A stretch of 11,646 nucleotides of DNA, from the NCBI GenBank assembly GCA_003140115.1, contig PLIQ01000169.1, positions 1 to 11,646 of the forward strand, in the 5' to 3' direction. Positions 6,535 to 11,646 of this stretch are shown one piece after another. The position numbers were made by a program, and so were the translations under genes. This DNA is from Actinomycetota bacterium (GTDB lineage: Bacteria; Actinomycetota; Actinomycetes; Streptosporangiales; Streptosporangiaceae). The first letter of the stretch is position 1. The number at the start of each line of letters is the position of its first letter. The notes under the pieces are model-generated. The model was not told where the DNA came from, ran no database searches, and saw only the letters and a list, made by a program, of their open reading frames with translations.

Positions 6535-7593
6535 CTAAAGAGCGTTACGGCGGGTCTGGACGGCGGTGGCCAGGCCGGTCAGTACGGCGGCGGTGGTGGC
6601 GATATCCATGCAGGCGTCGGTGACGCTCTGGCCGTAGGTGAGGGTGCCCGGGGGGCCGGGCTCCTGGCGGCCCTCGTGCAGGAAGCTCTCCAGCATGACG
6701 CCGGTCAGGCCTGGCTCCCCGGCGGCGATCTGCTCGGCCAGGCTGGCCGTGACGACCTGCTGGCGGCGGTGGTCCTTGCCGCTGTTGCCGTGGCTGGCGT
6801 CGACCATCAGCCGCCGCGGCAGGCCGGCCGCCGTGATCAGGTCCAGGGCCTTGGCCACGTGGCTGGGCTCGTAGTTCGGGCCGCCGCGGCCGCCGCGCAG
6901 GATCACGTGGGTGTCCGGGTTCCCGGCCGTGGTCACGACCGCGGCCGCGCCGTTGTGGGTGACGCCGAAGAACGTGTGCCCGGCCGCCGAGGCCCGGCAC
7001 GCGTCGACCGCCACCTGGACGTCGCCGTCGGTGCCGTTCTTGAACCCGACCGGCATCGACAGGCCCGAGGCGAGCTGCCGGTGGACCTGGCTCTCGGTGG
7101 TCCGGGCACCGATCGCGCCCCAGGTCACGGCGTCCGCGATGTACTGCGGGGTGATCGGGTCCAGCCACTCGCAGCCCACCGGCAGGCCCAGGCTGACGAT
7201 GTCGAGCAGCAGCATCCGGGCGGTGCGCAGGCCGCGGTGCACGTCGTGGCCGCCGTCCATCCCCGGGTCGTTGATCAGGCCCTTCCAGCCGGTCACGGTG
7301 CGCGGCTTCTCGAAGTAGACGCGCATCACGATCAGCAGGTCGGCGCGGTGCGCGTCGCGGAGCGCGGCCAGGCGGGCGGCGTAGTCTCGCGCAGCGGCCG
7401 GGTCGTGTACCGAGCAGGGCCCGGCGATGACCAGCAGGCGGTCATCGGAGCCGTCGAGTACGGCGCGGACTTCGGCGCGGGTGTGCTCGACGGTGTCCGC
7501 GGGAGCTTCGCTCAGGGGCAGTTCGTCGAGGAGAGCCGCCGGGGACAGCAGCGGCTCGTAGCCGGTGATGCGAGTATCCCTGGTGCGCGGCAT
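6535..7593 (-). CDS. aroG: 3-deoxy-7-phosphoheptulonate (DAHP) synthase, class I (AroF/AroG/AroH type)
   Basis: Condenses phosphoenolpyruvate with erythrose 4-phosphate, the first step of the shikimate pathway; cytoplasmic metalloenzyme. At 352 residues it matches the E. coli AroG length and motifs: GPCSVHD (residues 58-64), RVYFEKPRT (91-99), WKGLINDP (103-110), GARTTESQVHRQLASGLSMP (162-181), ILRGG and DASHGNSGKDH. The four metal ligands are present as C60, H268, E302 and D326. The ATG is preceded by GGGAGGAG at about 9 nt. Many actinobacteria rely mainly on the unrelated-looking class II enzyme, so a class I copy may be a second, differently regulated isozyme. Its inhibitor specificity (Phe, Tyr or Trp) cannot be read here. 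It converges on trpB2, another aromatic-pathway gene. Confidence 0.94.
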   Translation of the reverse strand: MPRTRDTRITGYEPLLSPAALLDELPLSEAPADTVEHTRAEVRAVLDGSDDRLLVIAGPCSVHDPAAARDYAARLAALRDAHRADLLIVMRVYFEKPRTVTGWKGLINDPGMDGGHDVHRGLRTARMLLLDIVSLGLPVGCEWLDPITPQYIADAVTWGAIGARTTESQVHRQLASGLSMPVGFKNGTDGDVQVAVDACRASAAGHTFFGVTHNGAAAVVTTAGNPDTHVILRGGRGGPNYEPSHVAKALDLITAAGLPRRLMVDASHGNSGKDHRRQQVVTASLAEQIAAGEPGLTGVMLESFLHEGRQEPGPPGTLTYGQSVTDACMDIATTAAVLTGLATAVQTRRNAL

Positions 7594-7660
7594 CAGGCGC
7601 GTCTCCTCCCGGGCGAGCCGCCCGTACGCCGGGGGCCTAGCGACACGCGACCGATGCTAC

Positions 7661-7705
7661 ACCTTGCGCGACATCCAGCCGGACCTTGCGTGACATACCG
7701 CCGGA
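7661..7705. repeat. Two direct repeats with 22-bp period upstream of the DAHP synthase
   Basis: Copies at 7661-7683 and 7683-7705 share 20 of 23 positions; both begin ACCTTGCG, contain GACAT and end GCCGGA. The period is close to two helical turns, so both copies would face the same side of the DNA. They sit directly upstream of the candidate minus-strand -10 box TAGCAT, covering the place where a -35 would be. This fits an activator or repressor binding twice, but no protein is identified. Confidence 0.5.
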
Positions 7706-7778
7706 TCGCAGGGCCGGGCCTGGGACTTCCGCTTGCCACCAGCCAGTTCTTAGCGTAGACACATAAATCACCAAACCT

Positions 7779-7807
7779 GTTCACAGACTGAACTGCCACT
7801 GTGTAAC
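7779..7807 (+). promoter_or_regulatory. Candidate promoter with overlapping inverted repeats, upstream of the GT-C genes
   Basis: TTCACA at 7780-7785 (5 of 6 to TTGACA) and TGTAAC at 7802-7807 are 16 nt apart, giving a start near 7814 and a leader of about 95 nt. Two inverted repeats overlap it: GTTCA-N5-TGAAC at 7779-7793 and CACAG-N12-CTGTG at 7782-7803. The location in the locally AT-rich patch supports a regulatory role, but short repeats can occur by chance. Confidence 0.35.
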
Positions 7808-7895
7808 TACGCGCATCGCGGCAGCCCTCCGCATGCGCGTCGTCGTCGTTCCCATCCGACGCCCGGGGCCAGGGCCGGGGCCAACTTTCGATCGC

Positions 7896-7901
7896 GGGAG
7901 G
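7896..7901 (+). promoter_or_regulatory. Ribosome binding site supporting a TTG start
   Basis: GGGAGG is 8 nt before the TTG at 7910. The first in-frame ATG candidates downstream lack a comparable site, so the rare TTG start is preferred. Confidence 0.6.
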
Positions 7902-7909
7902 CACCTGTC

Positions 7910-9796
7910 TTGGCACGCCAGCTCATCGGGTCGGGCGCGACCACGCCCGGCGCTATGGCCGCTGCGCGGTCGGCCGACCCTGGCGTTACCCCAGCCACCG
8001 ACGTCGAGCCCGTCGCCATAGGCGGCACGGCCGCGCGGCGGTCGGCGATGCGGTGGGGGTTGCTGGTCGCGGCGGGCTGGCTGCTGCAGGCCGGGCTGCG
8101 GGCGTGGTTCAGCCGCGGGCAGAGCGTGCCGCTGGCCAACCCCGACGAGTCCGCCTACCTGATCGCGGCGCGGGTCCTGGCGGGCGGGCCGGCCACCGAC
8201 TTCTCCTACTCGACGCTGTACCAGGGCGGCTATCCGCTGCTGCTCACGCCGGTGTACTGGTTCACCAGCAACGCAATAGTGGTGTACCACTCGGTGCTGC
8301 TGATCAACGCGGCGGTCAGCGCGGTGCTGATGCCGCTGGCCTACGTGACGGGCCGGCGGCTCGGGCTGGTCCGCCCGGCCGCCTACGCGGTGGCCATGGT
8401 CACGGCCCTGGTCCCGGCCGGGCTGTTCTACGCCGAGTACGCGATGACCGACGCGATCTACCCGGTCCTGGTGCTGGCCTGGCTGCTGACCGTGCACAGC
8501 TGGCTGACCGCCCGGTCCACGCGGGGCCTGTACGCGGCCGCGGCCGGCTCCGCGCTGCTGGCCGGGTACGCCTACGCGGTGCACAGCCGGGGCACGGTCA
8601 TCGTGCTCAGCTACGTGGTGGTGGGCGCGCTGGTGGCCTGGCGCCGCCTGGCGCCCCGCCGCACGGTCGCGACGGCCGCGCTGGTGCTGGTCGCGACGGT
8701 CGGCGGCGGCTGGCTGCTGGACCGCTACCTGTCCTCCGCGATGTACCCCGAGGGGACCCGTAACCTGTCCGCCCAGATGGCGAACACGCTGCACAGCGTG
8801 CAGGGCGCGATCAACGTGTTCGAGATGGCGGCCGGCCAGGTGTGGCGGCTGGTACTCGACAGCTGGGGCGTGGCCGGGATCGGGCTGTTCGCCGCCATCG
8901 CGGTGATCGTGCGCCCGCGGTTCCGGGCCGACCTGCGGATCATGGCCGCGCTGAGCGTGGCCGTGACCTTGGTCACGGCCGCTACCGCGCCCGCCGCGCT
9001 GCCCGCGAACCAGTCGCAGACCTGGGCCTCGGGGCGTTACCTGGACGGCATGATCGTCACGTTCTTCGTCGTCGGCGCGGTGGTGCTGCTGCGCGCCCGG
9101 CCCCGGTTCATCCTGGGCTGCGCGGCGTGCACGGCGGTGGTGACCCTGCTGTGCGCCGAGTTCGTGTACGTCTACGCGGGCTCGTCCCTGCCCACCGGGA
9201 GCTTCCCGACCGGGTTCAACTTCGGCGAGCCCGCCGTGCTGACCCAGGACTGGAGCAACGCCAGCGTGTGGGTGGCGACCGCGGTGGCGCTGGGCCTGCT
9301 CGGCGTCTGGGTCCTGATCGCGCTGGCGGCGCGGCGCTGGAGCGAGGTGCTGGTGCGGCCCCGTCTGCCGCTGTCCCGGGTGCTGCGGGCCCTGGCGGCG
9401 GCCGGGCTGGCGGCGGTGAGCCTGGTGGCCGTGACCCAGATGACCACCCACGTCTCGCAGGCCAACACGCCGGCCCAGGCGCAGAGCACGACGGGGTTCG
9501 TGGCGGCCGCCGGGCTCAAACCGGGCGACCAGATCGCCGTGGCCTTCACCGTCGGCATCAACCTCCCGGCCACCGACGTGCCCTACTCCCTGTGGGCCCC
9601 GCAGGCGTTCGAGGTGTCCTGGACCGAGCTGCAGTTCTTCAACCCCGCCCAGGCCCCGCCGGCCGGCGTGAACGTGGTGGAGACTGGCTGGCCGTCCGGA
9701 CAGCCCGCGTCGGCCGGCTGGCCGGACCGCCCGGCCGGCTGGCGGATCGTGGCCTCCAATCAGGCCGCGAACTGGGTCGCGTGGCGGAAGTCCTGA
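7910..9796 (+). CDS. Polytopic membrane protein, probable GT-C fold glycosyltransferase (PMT/ArnT-like), copy 1
   Basis: Encodes 628 residues from a TTG start. A cytoplasmic Ala/Pro-rich N-terminus (1-46) is followed by roughly eleven or more hydrophobic helices beginning LLVAAGWLLQAGL (51-63). The first outer loop carries PDESAY (D79, E80) followed by LIAARVLAGG; an acidic pair in this loop is the catalytic hallmark of GT-C enzymes, which move sugars from polyprenyl-phosphate donors outside the membrane. A second motif, YAMTDAIYP (D181), lies in the next loop. The last ~120 residues (509-628) are hydrophilic and probably an extracytoplasmic domain with Trp/Pro-rich GWPSGQP and WPDRPAGW. The downstream neighbour is a close paralogue. 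The family is inferred from topology and the DE motif; sugar, donor and acceptor are unknown, and it could be a related non-enzymatic membrane protein. Confidence 0.78.
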   Translation: MARQLIGSGATTPGAMAAARSADPGVTPATDVEPVAIGGTAARRSAMRWGLLVAAGWLLQAGLRAWFSRGQSVPLANPDESAYLIAARVLAGGPATDFSYSTLYQGGYPLLLTPVYWFTSNAIVVYHSVLLINAAVSAVLMPLAYVTGRRLGLVRPAAYAVAMVTALVPAGLFYAEYAMTDAIYPVLVLAWLLTVHSWLTARSTRGLYAAAAGSALLAGYAYAVHSRGTVIVLSYVVVGALVAWRRLAPRRTVATAALVLVATVGGGWLLDRYLSSAMYPEGTRNLSAQMANTLHSVQGAINVFEMAAGQVWRLVLDSWGVAGIGLFAAIAVIVRPRFRADLRIMAALSVAVTLVTAATAPAALPANQSQTWASGRYLDGMIVTFFVVGAVVLLRARPRFILGCAACTAVVTLLCAEFVYVYAGSSLPTGSFPTGFNFGEPAVLTQDWSNASVWVATAVALGLLGVWVLIALAARRWSEVLVRPRLPLSRVLRALAAAGLAAVSLVAVTQMTTHVSQANTPAQAQSTTGFVAAAGLKPGDQIAVAFTVGINLPATDVPYSLWAPQAFEVSWTELQFFNPAQAPPAGVNVVETGWPSGQPASAGWPDRPAGWRIVASNQAANWVAWRKS

Positions 9797-9842
9797 CCTG
9801 TGTCGAAGTTGTATCCGGGGTGTTACCGGCCGGCTGGCACGC

Positions 9843-9848
9843 TAGGCT
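9843..9848 (+). promoter_or_regulatory. Candidate -10 box giving a leaderless start for GT-C copy 2
   Basis: TAGGCT fits TAnnnT and ends 8 nt before the GTG at 9857, so the transcript would start at or beside the start codon. There is no Shine-Dalgarno before that GTG, which is consistent. No good -35 was found at 16-18 nt. Confidence 0.4.
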
Positions 9849-9856
9849 GACTGTCC

Positions 9857-11646
9857 GTGTCGCGCTCCTTCGACGTGGCGGGTTCCGCCGACCTGGCGGG
9901 TTCCGCCGACCTGGCGGGTTCCGCCGACCTGGTCGCGGCCGCCGTCGGCGGGCCGGAGCCCGCGGCGCGGGGCCGTCGGTGGGCCTGGCTGCTGGTGGCG
10001 GGCTGGCTGGTCCAGGCCGGGCTGCGTGCCTGGCTCAGCCGCGCGCAGACGGTGCCGCTGGCCATCCCGGATGAGTCCGCGTACCTGATCGCGGCGCGGG
10101 TGTTCGCCGGGGGTGCTCCGGCCAACTTCTCCTACTCGACGTTGTACCCGGCCGGGTACCCGCTGCTGATCACGCCGGTGTTCTGGTTCACTCACAACCC
10201 GGTCACCGTGTACCGCGCGGTGCTGCTCGGGATCAACGCGCCGATCAGCGCCCTGGTGATGCCGCTGGGCTACGTCGCGGGCCGGCGGCTGGGGCTGGAA
10301 CGGGCGTGGGCGTTCGGCGTGGCGATGGTGGCGGCGCTGCTGCCCGCCGCGCTGTTCTACAGCCAGTACGCCATGACCGACGCGATCTACCCGGTCCTGG
10401 TGCTGGCCTGGCTGCTGGCTGTGCACAGCTGGCTGACGGCTCGTTCTTTGCGCGGTCAGTATTTCGCGGCGGTCGGTTCGGCGCTGCTGGCGGGGTATTC
10501 GTACGCGGTCCACTCCCGCGGCGCGGTGATGGTGGCCGGGTTTTTGCTTGTGGGCGTGGTGGCGGCCTGGCGGCGGCTTGTTCCCCGGGCGACGGCGCTG
10601 GCCGCGTTGGTGGCGCTGTGCCTGCCGCTGGGCGCGGCCCGCCTGCTGAACCACCACTTGTCCTCGGTCATGTACCCCAGCGGCGCGCGGACCCTGGCCG
10701 GCGAGGCGCTGATCAGGCTGCGCACCGTGCACGGCGTGGTGTTCGTGCTGGAGATGGCCGCGGGCCAGCTGTGGCGGTTCGTGCTGGACGGCTGGGGGGT
10801 GGCCGGGCTGGGGCTGGCCGCCGCGGTGTTCGTGATCTTCCGGCGCTCGGTGCGGGACGAGGTGCGGATCATGGCCGCGCTGGCGGCGGGGGTCACGCTG
10901 GTCACCGCCGTCATCTCGCCCGCCGCGCTGCCTCCGGACCAGCCGCAGGCCTGGGCCTCCGGGCGTTATCTGGACGGCCTGCTGGTGGTGTTCTTCCTGG
11001 TCGGGGCCGCGGTACTGCTGCGTTCCGCCCCGCGCCGGGTGCTGATTTACGCGGCCTGCGTGGTGCCGCCGACGCTGCTGGCCGCGATCGTGGTCTTCAC
11101 GTACGCGGGCGGGTCGGTGCCCACGTCCGGGTTCGGCGCCGGGTTCGTGTTCGCCGAGCCCGCGGTGCTGACCCAGGACTGGACGACGGCCAACGTGCTG
11201 CTGGCCACGGTGGTGGCCCTGATATTGCTGGCTGCGGTGGTCGGGGTGATGCTCGCGGCGCGGCGGCTCGGGGGCCCGGGCTGGCTCCGGCGGGGCCGGG
11301 TCGTCGTGCTCGCCGGTCTCGGGGCGGTCAGCCTGGTCGCCTCGCTACAGATGACCAGCAACATCTCGCAGGCCAGCGTGCCGGCTCAGGAGCGCAACGT
11401 CACCGCCCTGATCAGCGGGACCGGGCTACGCCCGGGCCAGCACCTGGCCATCGGCACCGGGCTGTCCTGGCAGACCTGGATGCCGCAGGCCTACGAGGTC
11501 TGGTGGGCGCCGCTGGAGTTCTTCAACGCCTCCCTGGGAGCGCCTCCGCCGGCCGACGCGACCGTGGTCGAGGTGGCCTGGCCGGCCGGGCGCCCGGCCG
11601 CCATGAGCTGGCCGCAGGGGCCGGGGGCGGGCTGGAAGGTCGTGCT
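9857..11646 (+). CDS. Polytopic membrane protein, probable GT-C fold glycosyltransferase, copy 2 (3' end cut off by the window)
   Basis: Open to the right edge with 596 full codons; alignment with copy 1 suggests only about a dozen residues are missing. It is plainly a paralogue of copy 1, sharing QAGLRAW, PDESAYLIAARV (D72, E73), FSYSTLY, YAMTDAIYPVLVLAWLL (D175), VHSWLTARS, EMAAGQ, WASGRYLDG, EPAVLTQDW and a Trp/Pro-rich outer tail (AWPAGRPAA). The GTG at 9857 is the first possible start, because an in-frame TGA lies at 9848. The cytoplasmic N-terminus holds AGSADL three times from an exact 18-bp DNA repeat, absent from copy 1. The 60-bp gap behind copy 1 contains a candidate -10 box and no terminator. 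Function is inferred as for copy 1; the two may differ in acceptor or form a pair. Confidence 0.8.
   Translation, partial: MSRSFDVAGSADLAGSADLAGSADLVAAAVGGPEPAARGRRWAWLLVAGWLVQAGLRAWLSRAQTVPLAIPDESAYLIAARVFAGGAPANFSYSTLYPAGYPLLITPVFWFTHNPVTVYRAVLLGINAPISALVMPLGYVAGRRLGLERAWAFGVAMVAALLPAALFYSQYAMTDAIYPVLVLAWLLAVHSWLTARSLRGQYFAAVGSALLAGYSYAVHSRGAVMVAGFLLVGVVAAWRRLVPRATALAALVALCLPLGAARLLNHHLSSVMYPSGARTLAGEALIRLRTVHGVVFVLEMAAGQLWRFVLDGWGVAGLGLAAAVFVIFRRSVRDEVRIMAALAAGVTLVTAVISPAALPPDQPQAWASGRYLDGLLVVFFLVGAAVLLRSAPRRVLIYAACVVPPTLLAAIVVFTYAGGSVPTSGFGAGFVFAEPAVLTQDWTTANVLLATVVALILLAAVVGVMLAARRLGGPGWLRRGRVVVLAGLGAVSLVASLQMTSNISQASVPAQERNVTALISGTGLRPGQHLAIGTGLSWQTWMPQAYEVWWAPLEFFNASLGAPPPADATVVEVAWPAGRPAAMSWPQGPGAGWKVV
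9878..9931 (+). repeat. Three exact 18-bp tandem repeats near the start of GT-C copy 2
   Basis: The unit GCGGGTTCCGCCGACCTG occurs three times without a mismatch and encodes AGSADL-AGSADL-AGSADL at residues 8-25, before the first membrane helix. Exact identity, including third codon positions, indicates recent expansion by slippage. Copy number changes would stay in frame. Confidence 0.9.

Larger units (their letters stand above)
7594..7909. other. 316-bp divergent intergenic region between the DAHP synthase and the first GT-C gene
   Basis: No credible gene was seen here. Next to the DAHP synthase is a TAGCAT box on the minus strand (7654-7659), a possible -10 without a recognisable -35; paired 22-bp-period repeats lie immediately upstream of it. 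The middle (about 7741-7810) is the most AT-rich stretch of the window, with inverted repeats and a possible plus-strand promoter. The part next to the GT-C gene is GC-rich leader sequence with GGGGCC-like runs and a clear ribosome binding site. Confidence 0.6.

Noticed and set aside
7593..7916. 107-codon minus-strand frame whose TGA overlaps the DAHP synthase ATG
   Set aside because: The overlap looks like translational coupling, but the product resembles nothing known. It would cover the AT-rich patch and the paired repeats that look regulatory, and its frame also overlaps the GT-C start.
7781..9451. 556-residue minus-strand open frame opposite GT-C copy 1
   Set aside because: Low-complexity His/Arg/Gly/Gln composition with no domain; it is the antisense shadow of a membrane-protein gene.
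9878..9931. CRISPR-like array
   Set aside because: The 18-bp units are contiguous, without spacers, and encode an in-frame protein repeat.
9842..10732. 296-residue minus-strand open frame opposite GT-C copy 2
   Set aside because: Antisense shadow; the copy 2 frame aligns with copy 1 over its whole length.

Overview
The window is very GC-rich DNA with strong G/C bias at third codon positions, Shine-Dalgarno sites of the GGAGG type, GTG and TTG starts and TAnnnT-type -10 boxes. Together with the divergent leuC/ndgR pair and the three-piece proton transhydrogenase, this points to a high-GC actinobacterium. The genus cannot be fixed from the sequence. Nearly all of it is ordinary chromosomal metabolism: no insertion sequence, phage gene, CRISPR array, rRNA or tRNA was seen.

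Layout. Positions 1-941 (minus strand) hold the first two thirds of leuC, the large subunit of 3-isopropylmalate dehydratase. Reading away from it is an NdgR/LtbR-type IclR regulator (1022-1741). The 80-bp divergent spacer carries an 8-bp-arm palindrome inside a plausible leaderless promoter. After a 238-bp spacer, which may hold a leaderless 21-codon ORF, comes a tightly overlapping operon for proton-translocating NAD(P)+ transhydrogenase: pntAA (1980-3260), pntAB (3238-3612) and pntB (3609-5021). A TrpB2-type tryptophan synthase beta chain follows 48 bp later (5070-6434). Convergent to it, across a 100-bp G-rich spacer, is a class I DAHP synthase (6535-7593, minus). A 316-bp divergent region with a 22-bp-period direct repeat and overlapping inverted repeats separates this from two tandem paralogous polytopic membrane proteins that look like GT-C glycosyltransferases (7910-9796, and 9857 past the right edge).

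How the genes may work together. leuC and ndgR belong to leucine biosynthesis and its control. PntAA/AB/B uses the proton gradient to make NADPH, which amino-acid biosynthesis consumes. The DAHP synthase and TrpB2 are the entry step and last step of aromatic/tryptophan synthesis. Co-regulation of this whole set is inference only. The GT-C pair probably acts in envelope or lipid-linked sugar metabolism and looks unrelated to the amino-acid genes.

No clear new defence or mobile system is visible. The points most worth a second look are small-scale: the divergent operator-like palindrome, the candidate leaderless small ORF before pnt, the repeat-built tail of PntAA that contains the next gene's ribosome site, the paired 22-bp repeats upstream of the DAHP synthase, the G-tract-rich convergent spacer, and the duplicated GT-C genes, which share a stretch of identical DNA and differ by a triplicated 18-bp unit.
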